From the NCBI GenBank assembly GCA_008360955.1, contig LUCM01000259.1, positions 1 to 64,000 of the forward strand: a DNA stretch of 64,000 nucleotides. The letters are read 5' to 3'. Below, in pieces: positions 22,670 through 35,482 of the stretch (position 1 is its first letter; every line of letters starts with the position of its first letter). Source of the DNA: Fasciolopsis buskii (lineage: Eukaryota > Platyhelminthes > Trematoda > Plagiorchiida > Fasciolidae). The notes under the pieces were generated by a model, which made no database searches, was not told the origin of the DNA, and worked only from the letters and a program-made list of their open reading frames with translations. A program made the position numbers and the translations under genes.

Positions 22670-22890
22670 GCACTGTGCTCAAATGGGCAAGTGAAGTTCA
22701 GCCAATAATAAATAAAGAAATTCAAAGACCACAAATCGACCAGTGGTGGCGACGAGCTCATACTGTGATACATAAAAAGCCCCACTTTCCCCAAGCGTGA
22801 TCAACCGCAACGGTTCGGTCACACAACAACATTCTGGTAAGAGGCTGCCAGACATGTGTTTGGCCCCAAATTCCATCAATAACGACGCTG
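22670..22890 (-). mobile_element. Possible 3' end remnant of the older RTE-like family
   Basis: Read on the minus strand, LVATTGRFVVFEFLYLLLAE resembles LVATGGDIFVFEALVFLSSS in the 3' part of the relic at 12.0 kb. That suggests a shared 3' region. The match is short and divergent, so this is tentative. Confidence 0.35.
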
Positions 22891-23558
22891 CTGCCCAGGT
22901 AGCCAGCTAAAAACGTGAATCAGCAACATCGAGAAAGGTTTCCAACGTCCAGACCTAGGATTTACTTGTGGGCAGGGGAAAATCGGGTGGCGACCTGCAC
23001 CAAACAAGTATTCAGTTTCCGAGAATGACCAGTGAGGATCAGCGATGCGCGTGGATCTAGCCTATCCCCTAGTAGGTGACCGTATGGGTTAAAAATTGAG
23101 CAATGACACTCATCCTATGGGGAAACCAGGCACATAGCTCAAATAAATTAATGGGCATCAGGCAACGCGGCAAAGCATCAAAGACCAGCGCGACAGACCG
23201 AGTAAGCCCATCAGCCGCTTTGTAGCAGATCGAATCACACCGTCACTGTCATCACGAATTAGAGATTACCAAGTAAAACTATTTGGAACACTTTCTTGTT
23301 GAACGTGTGACAATAGGAGCTGTCGAAATCGCGAGTTACTCATACGGAAAAGCTTTTTGTATGAATACGAAATAGGAGCACCAGCCTATGGATTGTGTTG
23401 AAACTGATTATAACCATTTTATTGCATCCCAATCTAGAGAGAAACAACTGATTACAAAAATCTGCAGACTAAAAGAAAGTACGAGACTTGCAATTTGTCA
23501 AGGATGGGAAAACCCTTCCACTTGGAATTCCGTACCAACAGAACACATAACCAGTTAC
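22891..23558. other. SZT2 intron, nothing recognised
   Basis: Intron sequence up to the donor at 23559. No further signal. Confidence 0.4.
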
Positions 23559-23831
23559 CTGGCAGCCCTGAACTACTCAGCTCGGTGGCAAGACCGCCGG
23601 GTGTAAGATGCCAACCACCAAGATTAGTGATGTTGGTTGTGGCAGTCGTGGAACTGATGAGGGCCGGGGTTTGTAGTCGCGTAGAAATGAGCGCTGACTC
23701 GTCAGTATGTGATCGGTTGGTGAGCTGATCGGGCACTGCACTCGGTACGTCCGTATTTCGGATTGAGGCGCATCGAACGGGCACTTGGACTGTGACTTGC
23801 AACGACTGCAGCCGAAGCAGAACGTCAGAAT
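23559..23831 (-). CDS. SZT2: SZT2, internal exon at 23.7 kb
   Basis: The exon is bounded by a strong acceptor (pyrimidine tract, then CACCCTCAG) and a CCAG/GTAACT donor. It is 273 bases, starts with the last two bases of a codon and ends with the first base of one. The reading SDVLLRLQSLQVTVQVPVRC is followed by a Thr/Ser-rich region. Its end phase fits the start of the exon at 20670 exactly, giving Ala at the junction. I see no named domain, and assignment to SZT2 rests on strand, order, splice sites and phase. Confidence 0.68.
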
Positions 23832-24709
23832 CTGAGGGTGTGGGGGAAAAGCGTATGAATGAACGATATTAGTAGTGTACGGCTTCTCCGAATAACTCAA
23901 CAGGAAAATCTCAACAAAAAGTCGAGAAAAATTGCAAGATATGGCTTGACAAAACTAGCATGTAGCAGAGCAACTGAGAAATATCGCACATTCACATCTA
24001 TTCTTTACTACCATGTGAATACTCAACTACCGGACAAATTTGTTTTCCATAACGCAATCCAGTTAATATAGTAAAATAAGGAGTAAGCTTTCAACGTCTT
24101 GAATAGTTCAGGGATGATGCCGAGAGAATGGTTGGTTTTTATTCCCATGCTAAACGAATCGGATATAAACGAGTTATCCAAGACCAATTTACCAGGGCAA
24201 TAAGCTATGATATCTAACATGAGGCGAAAGGAGTTGAGTTTACAAATATCAATCAGAGGTGATTCAGCATCCCAGCCTAAGCAAACCCGGTTGGAAAAAG
24301 CTAGTGAAGGCATGTACATAATTACGACGACGTTCGCTACATAGCTTGCCCATATTTTGGCACTATATGACCTTTGTTGTCTAAGACAATTCTACTGAGT
24401 CTACATCATGGAGTCACAAAAAAGTCCCGAGATATTTTTAAGGCGATACATCCAAAGTAGTGTTCGTCAGCTGTGCTCTATTTTGCATTGACTTCTGGTG
24501 ATTTTGACCATTCCAAAGATATCACAATGGCATCCGAGAGGATATTTTCCCACAACGATGAGGAATCGGTCGGCATCGAGATCCTGCTGTTTCGTCCTCA
24601 AAAATAATTCAAGCGCTCATAGAGAACAAACCAGTTGATAAATTTCACCACAATTTAGAAAATACGTCTATTTTATGGGAGAAGAAATACTAATTTCAAA
24701 GGATTGCGG
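23832..24709. other. SZT2 intron, nothing recognised
   Basis: A minus-strand open frame of 98 codons at 24023-24319 was considered as an exon but has no matching splice phase or known family. A missing exon between 25868 and 23831 could be here. Confidence 0.35.
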
Positions 24710-25690
24710 TTTCGTTCAATTCGCTTTGTACAATAGTTAAAATGGCACGGGTGTGCTCTAATTTTGGTTGCTATCGAGCAGCATCAAACACTAGTGAAAG
24801 AGGAATCAGACCATAAAACGGAAGGGCTACAATGGAGCAAAAATATTCCAAATGCAAGGACGCCACTGACTACGACAATTATTCACATCGTATAAAGTTT
24901 CCAATCATCCCGTTGGGAGATCTCGTGGACCTAAACTTGGTAATTTAGCTCGATCTACTCGGGACATTCCGCTGAGGAAGGTTATCGTATATTTTCGACA
25001 CATCACGGGTTGATCACTCTGACCGACATTGTATCCATTATTTGCACCTAAATATAGTGCATAACTTAGCACATGTCCCAACCACCTTAATCTGTTCAAT
25101 ATCAGTGCCTGTTTGATTGGCCGAGTTCTACGACGCAATACCCTACGTCTAACCTCGGTATTGTTAAAGGCATTTCGCACTGTACTCCAGCAATGCTAAG
25201 AAGACAACAGTGTTCAAACACAGACAGTCTTCGCGCATCTTCTGTACACGAAGACCATATTCATGGGCCATACAGCAGGGTCAATCTGACCACTGAAATG
25301 AAAACTGGAACTCTTGATCGATACGCAATGTCACCCCTAAACTACACATGTTTCACGCTGATAAACATAGGGGGTGCATTCCGTAGGTGCGAAGATACTT
25401 CATCAGGTTTACGAAAATAAAGAGACGCGTAACCGCCTAAGTAACGGAACTTATTTATCTGGGCCAAATCTTCACCTGCAAGAACAAGAGTCGGCTTAGG
25501 ATAAATTTGGCCTTGCAATAACGTTTTACACTTTGGAGGTCCAGAAGTGTATCTCAAACATAGATGTACTATCGTTCAAACAATTGAGGAAAAAATGCCA
25601 ATCATCTAGGTGCCCAGTAGTAACCACATCATCCGCATACTCTGAATCGGGCAATTTAATGCCTGTGCCAATATCAATGCCATTATTCTC
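24710..25690 (-). mobile_element. Degenerate RTE-like LINE, RT C-terminal half (older family)
   Basis: On the minus strand from 25690 down: IKLPDSEYADDVV (catalytic YADD box at 25628-25639), PPKCKTLLQGQ and NKFRYLGGYAS at 25400-25540, then NTEVRRRVLRRRTRPIKQAL and LNRLRWLGHVL at 25030-25180, and a 3' UTR to about 24710 that matches 11.80-11.90 kb. Stops and frameshifts between these blocks show decay, and the element is 5'-truncated. It lies in the sense direction of SZT2. Confidence 0.85.
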
Positions 25691-25867
25691 GCATGAGAAC
25701 TATGGTACGAAACAAACAAACGAACCTCGAATCCTGACCATATTGTTGTATCAACACTTCACTTAACCTGTCACTGGCCCAGAGTGCTGCTGAATAGTTT
25801 GTTGGTTTGGTCTGAAAAACAACGGCAGGGTGTGCCCTGTAGGGTTTTCCAGGCATGCTTATATTAC

Positions 25868-26063
25868 TCTCGCAGGGTGGCGATTGATAAACTGCGTACG
25901 CCAAACTTAGCTTCGGTTTTCAACTGGTCGCCGTTGCTGTCGCCTCCCGAACCAGTGTGCCCATGAAGAGTGGGAAAATGTGAGACCCCTTCTAGGACTA
26001 GTGCGACTGTTTCAACGGATGGGCAAACTTCTTCACAAAACGAACTATCTCGAGTACTTACTA
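25868..26063 (-). CDS. SZT2: SZT2, probable exon 2
   Basis: This open stretch lies just downstream of the giant exon. An acceptor ending CACGCAG before 26063 supplies the two bases needed to complete the codon left open at 26242, and the reading continues as VVSTRDSSFCEEVCPSVE, then a Gly/Ser/Asp-rich linker. The 3' boundary is uncertain: GAGA/GTAATA at 25868 is the best donor I see, but it leaves two bases, which does not match the next exon. Either another donor is used or a small exon is missing. I recognise no domain here. Confidence 0.45.
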
Positions 26064-26241
26064 CTGCGTGGGATTCTGATGGCTGAGATAAGCCATGATA
26101 CGAACAGAAAGGCATAAGGTAAAATGTCAGTTTTTACAAGCTGATCTAGGATGTGAAATGGTGCGCCGAAGAAGTCAAAGACCCTACTTGTGCACAAAGA
26201 TATCGTCACGAGACGAAATAGTCAAACGGATTCGAACTTAC

Positions 26242-29200
26242 CCATGGGTGTGTATCGATCTGATCGGAAACGATCCGGTAATTCACGAGTGCCAACACCA
26301 CATCCGGGGCTTTGTGAGACACGCTGCACAAACCACCGCCAAGCCAATATGTTTTTTCCCACGACCAAATATTCATGTTTTACGCCAGGTCTCATGGAGG
26401 CCGATCCATAGGGAATTTTGTTGCGATACTGTTGTTGTTGTTGTTGCTGCTGCTGCTGTTTCAGCCAGTATCCATCAGTCGGTCTGTTTTTCTTGAAAAA
26501 TACGTGGAAGAATATCTCGCTCAAAGATGTATCTGACCCGAACAAAGTGGTCGGATTTGCTGTACCGATGGGACTAGATGTCATGTTTTGGCTAAATCGA
26601 GTCGTAACTGATCCGTCTCCGTCAAATATCGAAACAGGTTGTTTAAGGCTACTATTAAATGGATTTAGAAAATCTACGAGAAACTGATCCATTAAAATAC
26701 CGGAGAATAATGGCACTTCGATTTTCAGCACCAAGGGACTATCAATCAGCTTACCCTCAGCTAACCATGGCCATACGACTGAAGTCAGATGTGGATTCAT
26801 TTGTACCGATGTCTTGCTTTTATAGGAATCACCGGGGGCGATATTAGTGTTCACCGCAGGAGTATCAATGGGCTCGTAAAGTTTGACGGGTGAAGTGAGC
26901 ACGAAAAACTCCGTGATCAGGTCGTACAAACTATGTGTAATGGCTGTTTGCACTCGATTTTTTAACCTCTTTATGTCTGCGTCACCGCGCTGCCATAGAC
27001 GAACGGAAATGATCAGTCGAGTTTCTGAGGCAGAACTGGTTAAAAATTTGTGATCGCTGTCAGTGTAGTCACATACATCCGAAACAGCTCGCTGAAGTTG
27101 TTCCAATGTAACAGTTCTGCATGTGCCAGCGATGGGAATCTGTTGACATGGCAAAGTCCAGTCAACAATCCTGTATGGTTCAGTTTCCAAAGATCCATCG
27201 GGACTGACGTTAGCGATAATCAACTGAAACAACAGTGTGGCAACACCGGGTTTCGCAACACCCTGAGCACGGGGACGATTGTAAAGAAAGAGCTCCATGA
27301 GTTCGTCGCCAACTAGAGAGTGAGCTGAAGAATCCAGCTTTACAGCCGTTAGAAACAGTGATAAATTTTGTCGAAAATAATGGCAAAATGCCAAAACCAG
27401 TTGGTGTGATCTATAGGTGGAATTTGAAAACAACTCCAACGGGTTGAGGAGAAAACGAGGCAAAGCAATTAGACATTTTTGCTGGGGTACTAGAGGTTGG
27501 CGGTTAGATAAAAAGCTCAGGTCATCCACAGACAGACGGTTAATCGCATTCCGTGACAGTCCATCGGAAAAATGCTGTAGAATGAGATCATCCAAAAATT
27601 GTTGAAGCATTTGTCGGACAAAATTGCACAGTCGAAGGCTCGGTGTGTCAATTCCATGCAGGGTAATTTGCAAAACAAGATCACTTGTTTTGTGTAAACA
27701 TGAAGAGGGATGAACAGGCGATGATGACTGGGTAGCTTTCGTGGTCCCAAGTGTGGACTTTGAATCATCCACCCCAGATAGTTGTGGTTCATCCATTGAT
27801 TCTAATTCCGCCGACGCACTTTCAGCTGTTGTGGGTGCACTCAAACGGGTTTTATCATGAACCAGACTTCCGACTGGATCACTTTTGAATGATTGCGATG
27901 TGCCTCCCTTCAAGATCATATAGAACACGGGAAACTCATCCAAAGAACTGACTTTGTCCGCGGAAGAGGGTTGATTATTAAGTGGTTCAGAACTTGAACC
28001 TCTTGTTGCTTGATCAATAAGAAAGAACATATCCGGTCGATTAGTGATTGCCGGTTTTTCTAGAAGACATCGTAAAGCGGACACGATCTGGCGTCCTTTA
28101 TCCTTCTGACTGACATGGGCAGTCGCAGCTAATATGCGTGGATGTAACCGCAAGTAGCTCACCATTTGAATTGGGCAGGCGAAAGAACCAGGAAACCAAG
28201 CGGTCGATGAAGAGCATCCAGTGTGCGGTGATATTCGATTTGTCACAGACAATGATAATGAAGTACGGGTTTTCCTCTCCCGGTTGATGCGCATCTCGTA
28301 CGCAGGAGCAGTCTCTTCGCCCGACGAATCTCCGGAAGAAGAAGCAATCGGACGGAACTGTTGAGCTCGGCGATTTCTGCGCCCCGGACTTTGAAGGGTA
28401 CGTGACCGCTCAACGGGCGACTTGAAGTGTTTGTCACCCATTATGGGTCGAATCCCCTTTCGACTAGAGGCTTGGTCTTTTAAAGGATCAGACAATTTAG
28501 GCATGAGCAGCTCGTCACAGATGCCTTCGTTGCGTAGTTTGTTTAGCAAAATTCGTTGATTGACCAGCTTTATTACTGCATGAATACTTTTACATGCAAA
28601 ATAAAATGGATTGGAATTACTTGATGTGAATGTCATTCGTGAGTCGTGCGATGGGTCAATGTTAGTTTCTTCTAATGGGCCAACGCAACCGGACTCCAAA
28701 AGAGAATCAGAATGATGATAAAATAAAGAAACAGAGTTAACACATAACCTAAATATAAGCCAGTATGGCAACACTTCCTGTTGACAGGAACCTCGAGGAC
28801 GAGTAAAACGCAGTGAGGCTTGCGATCCTTCCGAGTTGGCTCGAATTCCATTTGCACGTTTAGTGCGCAACTGGCACGGAATTCGAGCAGGACATGAACC
28901 CGGTGTAAGCTCTTCATGAACCTCTCCGAGATCGCTGGTATCTCCCTCATACCCCAAGCTGCTAGGCATTTGATTGTTATCTAAATGATCATGATTTTCG
29001 CGAACGATTGATGTGAAGAAAGAAAGCTTTCGTGAATGGGTTTTGACGGAAGACCACAATCCACCATTCGGATAGTTTGCAGCTCGAGAACGGCGTGCAA
29101 GTCTAGTGGTAAAGCACCCTTGATCGAAAGACCTGCGACGCAAAATTGTTTCTAATAACGAGCCACAAGCCGTATCTGACTTCGTGTGAAGTGAAGCTCG

Positions 29201-32200
29201 TAACTCAGGCCTGGGTGAATTCGAAATGATGCGACTGTGGCCAGTGTCTGCTGCGCTCATTTTGGTATGCATGTTCGATGGCCGGAGATAGTAGTAACCG
29301 TCGAGATATTCCAAGCTAGCATCAGAAGAAATGAAAATTTTCTCAAACTGCCGCACAAAATAAGTGAACGTTTCTGAGGAGAAAACCACAAACTCAAGAG
29401 GGATGCGATCAATTTTAATAAGTTTCCGTGGGTCCACAAAGCGTTTCGGGTATTTTTTGGCAATATCGTAGGTAAATTTTCTGTGGGGAGCTGAATCCAA
29501 GACTGATTTTCCTGATAAAAATTTCATTTGTTTTCCATCCGAAATTGTGGAGTAGTCTTCAGTACACAGCAAACCACATTGTTCAAACAGCGGTGTGCGA
29601 CACAACCGGCTTGTATCCTCAATGTGACGAAGAACAAACTCAATGGAATGGACTAGAATTGGTTTAATAGCCCTCAGGCTACACACAATATCCTCCTGAA
29701 ATTGCCATAACAGGCGGCAAACAAACTGGGATATGGTGGATTTCTGGGAATTAGTTAACTCCGATAGTCCCGGTTGTCTGAACCAGGATGACAGGGTCTC
29801 TAAAGCGTCCTCCAAAGCCAATGGACTGTTGTACTGTTTCGTGGTGTCGGGCATCGGGGAGCTGTCTGGAGGAGACGAATCCATCCGATTAGGGGAATGA
29901 GCATAAGCGATAGTAACATTCTTGTCCGGTTGATAAGCTATCTGTGAACAGAAATGACGAGGCCAGTGCCAAACAGATAGATGGATGTCAAATTTCAGCG
30001 CAAACAAATCGACTGAAAGTTTGTCTAATGTTGAAGTATCCGCGTTCATAGTAATTAATTCTACTAAGGCATTTCTTATGTGGTTGAAACAGAACAGTGG
30101 CAGGCCATCATTCAGTTGTACTGAAAAAGACTGTGCATTATAACTCACAAGACCGATAAGTTTAATGAAAACCGGTCCCTCTATTTCATTCAAACCAGCA
30201 GATCTCACAAACCACTGGCTCACCATATTAAATAATCGGTCTTCCGGTGTGTCAACCATATTCCGCTTTTTATTAGCCTCCATTTTCTGACAGTCGTTTT
30301 CAATTTTTGTCGCATTCTCAGATTCGTTGTCTGTGCTGTCTTCAGAATGTGTCAACTCAGAGTTCATATTTGCAGACTGGAATATTTTATTTGATGTGTC
30401 CAACTCGTCCTCATTCGGACACTTTTCTGTCGAATTGTTTTGTGAACTAAACGGCGCTTTGGACAAAATGAATAAACCATTGTGGTTTTCAAGTCGCAGT
30501 AAATAGTGGTTCACAATGTGTCGATATTTAGTAGTTTTTGAATGCCAACAACTACATGCCGGTCGAAGAACTCGGTCCTTAGGATTAATCGGAAGATGGA
30601 GCGTGGGGCCGGAGAATGACGAATTCGATTCCCTGTTAGATAAAACCACGGATAGTCTATCATCACTGCTAGGCGAATAATCATCCGACGACTGTTGCAA
30701 CCACTCTTGCAATCCAGAAGAAAACTGCTCACATGTTAACAGTAAAAGGGGACTAAGGTTCACCGAAAAAACTGCGGAACTGGCATAAGACTCCGCTTTC
30801 TGTAAAACGAATTCCACGTCTTTGTCGGCAATCGTGATTCGCTTATTTAAACAGTGGTAGACAGAAAAAATGAACGAATCTAAATGCAACCGGGATACAT
30901 AACGAATAGTATTGTTAAGACTGATCCAGAGTGAATTCAGTTCCCAAGTGAGGCGCAGATTTTGTCGCCCAACAGCCACGAAGTTATCCGGAGGATCTAA
31001 CATTGGCCCGGAAAGAACTGGGTGAGATGCACATGCCGATCGCGATTCTTGGCTCATGTTGTATCTGAGATCAAAGAATAATGTTGGAGGTACTTGGTAT
31101 GTCCATCGGTCGTCTATCAGAAAGGAAAGATAGGCACGAGAACATGCATAGACAAAAGCCGGGAAAAAAGATGCGTCTGGCGGATAAGTGACGGCACCAA
31201 TATCAGCTACGAATCGTCTTACAATATAGTTTGATGCGTCCCTGAACGACTTTGGTACAAATACTATTGTCAATAAGGGATTGCACGTAAAATCATCCGC
31301 AGGGATACAACCACATATAGTGTCCGAAACGGTGGATCCGGGCAATATGAAACATCGCCATTGCGGATACAGATCACCTGAAAACTGTTTGCTCCCATTC
31401 ATATCTTTGTTTGCAAGCAAGTGCATCGTGTATTCCTCTGAGTCTTTCGGGCTAAGATAAATTTCCCTGGCTTCACCGGTGCCTGTGAGAAAGTCACAAA
31501 ACTGCGACAACAAGAAATTATTTGGATCCGAATTAGACCCGGAACGCGGATCAAATTCTTCAAATGAGCATGATTCCAGAAGGGAGTATAACAAAATTAG
31601 CTGCGGCGACAGTGCTGCTAAACTGGATAGGGACGTTTGAGCCCATTCCACGGAAGCTTCAGGGGCTAACGAACCCAAAACCGACTCTAATTTGACGTGG
31701 GCGATTGACTCATCCGCAGCGGCATTTAAGGCGATTGTGGGAGAAGGAAAAGAAATACACGAATTCACCACAGTGCCAAGACGCTCCAGAGTCGCATAGG
31801 CGACTACACAACGCCGGTCAACCTCAAAAATATGTTCCGCAAGTTCGGCTATTGTGGAGCCATTCCAGTGATGAATTTCCCTTTGACAAGATGTGATTCG
31901 ACCCTCGATAGGTTGAATCCACAATTCAGTGACCAACTGGACAAGCTTGAATGGATGCGTTAGACGCTCACTTGCATCATATGGTACGTCGAAAATAGAA
32001 ACGGTGGTTGAACCTTTCGAGCTGCATTTATTTTTTTGATCCATTATCACTCGAGTGATGGCTTCTTTCAGGCCAATATCCATGACAGAGAAAGATGAAT
32101 CACCGGTTACGTCCGTGTCACTCAGCCGTGCATCACCCAGCGGATAGAGTTGATATTGGACCAAACACTTTACCTCCGTTTCTTTGTTGGAAGGGCACAG

Positions 32201-35104
32201 GGAGATCTCTGTCGCTAAACTGACAAATCCTGTCTGCGGACCGACTCGAACAAGATGGAAACCCTCTTGGAAGCGCAGGTTTAACAGACTACAAAAAAGA
32301 AGACGCAGTGCTTCATCAGAGAATGTTGTGGGTTGAATGACCCATATTTTGCTCTCGTGGTGCAAATGTTGAGCGAGCAGAGAAAGATCCAATCCGGGAC
32401 GTTGAAAACCACCGAGTGAACAAAAATCTTTAAACTGCTGATCGACGAGACCTTCCACGCCGTCACTGTGGTTAATGCCCGATAGGCTATCTCTTGGTGT
32501 CGGTGAGCGATAACCAATGAAAAGTCGCTTGCTCCAAATGCCCGTATTGACCACCAGTCTATCAAGGCGATTTTGAAAGATAGTGCAACATGGGATGTCC
32601 TCCCAAGAGCGCTGAAGCGGCGGGACGGAATTCCACTCACTCGTTGGTAACGGTGCTCCGGATTTGTGTCTAGACTTCGGTATAGCTTGGCGACCGCGAG
32701 GCAGAAAGCGTAGGGCCGATATCTGTTCTTTCAGCTGCGACATAACTTCGTTCTGAATTTGAGGGAGGGTTCCAAGCACAAAGCCAACTCTCAAACAAAA
32801 CTCAGGAATTTTAAGTTCCACGCGAACCACACAAAAAAATGACAGTCTCTCAGATAGTGTGGGCGGCAGTTGATTGGAAAATTTTATGTCCGACGATATA
32901 GTCGATGACTGAGATTCCAGAGCAACGGGCACATCAGCCAAGCACGATGAAAAGTGTACAGCCTCATCGTCTCCCAAAGACAATATGCGGACGTAAACTG
33001 AATTCTCTAGTAGTGTGAAAGTGCACCAGTGAGAAAGGAAAGCATGCAGCCTGTCAAGGGACTGGCGACAAGCTACTGAAGCAGTGTAACGATCGCCTTC
33101 GGGAGGTAAGTGCAAGTTAGTTGATAGAGGTGAGTCGTGTTCTAGAATTCCGAAAATGTTTCGGATTTCAAGCCAACGATAACATTCTAGCAGATCGCGC
33201 TCGATAAACAAACGCCAAAAATGGAAAAACTGAGACTTGTTCTCACCAATAGTCAAGGTTCGATCGGGATCACCATTTAGCCGATGAGCGAGTAGGCTCG
33301 GCACGACAATCAATTTGCCCGATGTGTCCGGTATCACAGTAAACACTGAAGGTGAGCCGCTAGGCAACTGACCTGAGGTTTTTGAAAGAGTTTTAAAATA
33401 CCAAAACTTGAATACATGTTCAATTTGCTGATCCGTAACAGATAAATGACGATGATACATCACAAAACGACTGATAGTTGATGCGCGGTTAACATTCTGT
33501 ACCGGGTATTTTCGCTTGCAGGTAACCTCGTGAAGAAAAGAATAATTGGCTGAGATAGAGAATGAAACATAGCAAACGTGCAAATTGTTCGCGGGATACC
33601 CCTCAATCATGTGGGTTTTTACTTGCGGGGGTACATTAGAATCCGGAACTCCGTCGTGAAGAACAAAAAAATTCTTCATTAATTCATTAATTCGGTGAAT
33701 ATCCGGCCACAGACCACGGATGTGAATAGTAAATGTGATTCCAACTTTCCATAACATAGTGAGTTCCAGTTCCACGAAGTTAGTTAGGCGTTGGATTGAT
33801 GACCGATCGGTTCCATTCGCCTGGGATTCAGCGTTTGGCTTGCTTAATGGACCATTTGATTCCGTATTTCCTCGATTCCCACATCGTAACAGCTGGACAT
33901 ATCGCAGCTTGTAACCATCACGAAGTCTAGCGACTAATATGACTGGCAAAGATGCCCGAACTAGACGTCTCTGGGTCTCTAATGTCCCAGCAGGAACCCA
34001 GTCTAGATTACCATCCAGAGCATCATGCCTGCAGACTAAACGTGTTGTAATAAGCAACTCCAAAAATTCATGCCATGATCCATACGAATCGGTGATTGAA
34101 AGTGTACTATCACTCGTGTTGACACAGAATCCACTGGTCGAATGAGCAACGAGCGAACAAAGATCAGCTTGCGGAAGGCAGACATTCATTCGTTTTATAA
34201 AACATAATGCCGACCCTTCGGATTCTGAAGTAGACAAAAGTGACGGATTGTTAAGTAAAACAAACGAACAGCGTATTCCTTCAGACCTGAGGTGTGTCAA
34301 GGATCGGTCGAGAATTTCAACATTGGAGACAGACAAACAGCCATCCGTGATGATCAGCATGGAGCAAAATTCATTATTAGGCGCCAAAGAAGAGGCAGCG
34401 AGGATTCCGTGCTTGAGTATATCAGTCAGCGAGTTGGTAGAGCACTCTCTGGATTTCGTAGCCTGACTGCTGTGCTGCAACAAATCACGTTCAATTTTCA
34501 TTAACAGCCGAGAGATATGCCGGATTTTTACGGGAAGCTCACAAGTATTCACCAACCATCCAGAAAGAAGTGTGTAGCATCGCTGATTTGGCAAAACAGC
34601 AATTATACTGAGCGAAATTTTTAGTTGCCGAAGAGAATAATTTGCACCCGGAATAAAGGCACGAGGCGCTCCTGCGAGTTGACGGACAACAGACTCGAGG
34701 ATATGCAAGGCGTCGTTCAAGTAGCAGTCCCCATCGTTGCTTGCGTGAAAAATTGAAGAGCTAAAATCAACTATAATGACGTACTTCTGTTCGGGCCTTA
34801 GGCAGAAGATTTTTGTATCAGAATCGAACATAAAATTCAAGGTTGTCTGTTGTTGTGGTTGCTGTCGTTGTTTCCGACAGAACGGGAGTACGGATACAAT
34901 TTCCACCATACTGTGAAGAAAATAGTCAACCGCCTCATTCTGTCTTTCGGAAGCTGGACAAACGAAATGAAATGCCCGATGTTCTGGAGAGTAGACAAAT
35001 CTTTGCTTGAGGTGACTGATGTACCAGAATGAAAGCTGTTCCACAGTGATCGTATGACAAGGAGTGGCGTACAGTTTTTCTACAATTATATCGCAACTGT
35101 TCAT
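26242..35104 (-). CDS. SZT2: SZT2 orthologue, giant first coding exon (about 2,954 aa)
   Basis: SZT2 is the scaffold of the KICSTOR complex (with KPTN, ITFG2 and KICS2), which holds GATOR1 on lysosomes and so allows amino-acid starvation to shut down mTORC1. The assignment rests on recalled similarity to animal SZT2: an N-terminal helix with WYISHL near residue 28, a strand YVIIVDFSSS near 108-117, FIPGANYS near 150, and IITDG near 251-255, in the family's order. DFSSS plus TDG resembles a vWA fold. A later stretch around EGFHLVRVGP and the CLVQYQLYPL strand also fits. A poly-Gln run lies near residue 2880. I chose the ATG at 35104 because an in-frame TAA lies just upstream with no ATG between. 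The exon ends ATGG/GTAAGT at 26242, leaving one base of a codon. Nearly 8.9 kb without an intron is unusual beside the kilobase introns that follow. Identity was not checked by search. Confidence 0.88.
26431..26460. repeat. (CAG/CAA)n run coding poly-Gln in SZT2
   Basis: Thirty bases of GTT and GCT-type triplets on the plus strand, read as about ten to twelve glutamines near residue 2880 of the giant exon. The mix of CAA and CAG codons should make it more stable than a pure run. Confidence 0.92.
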
Positions 35105-35482
35105 GATCACGGGTGATATTAACGGTTACATGAACATGTTGTCATGTGAATTTTGACCATACCAGATGTCCTGAGGCCCGTTTTAACTGATCACCAGTGG
35201 AGGAAGTTGTCAAAACTGAAATGAAAAGATCTCTTTGTAGGAAAAATATAACAGGGTGCTAATAATTAATGACGAAAATTGAATGAGTCATTACTAAACG
35301 GGTTTTCTATGACATGCTTAAAGTATGAATGCAGTGGAAGGGACTGTCTCTCAGTCATTAGGCCCCGCTACACGAAAAGGAGGAATAGGCAAACTTAACC
35401 CTGGAACTTGGTGTGGCAAAAAACCACATAAGGTGTCTCTAGGTCAGATGTGGTAACGCGCCGGAGGACAGCAAGTTTTCCC
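35105..35482 (-). promoter_or_regulatory. SZT2 upstream region between start codon and LINE 5' end
   Basis: This is about 380 bases with no coding signal, lying between the SZT2 ATG and a same-direction LINE remnant. It must hold the 5' UTR and perhaps the core promoter, unless an upstream non-coding exon exists. I see no clear TATA box or spliced-leader acceptor that I would rely on. Confidence 0.3.

Noticed and set aside
24023..24319. Minus-strand open frame of 98 codons as a possible missing SZT2 exon
   Set aside because: No strong acceptor and donor pair in the needed phase, and no similarity I recognise.
26418..35032. Several open frames of 60-120 codons on both strands within 26.2-35.1 kb
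   Set aside because: They are shadows of the SZT2 giant exon in other frames and have no family signal.
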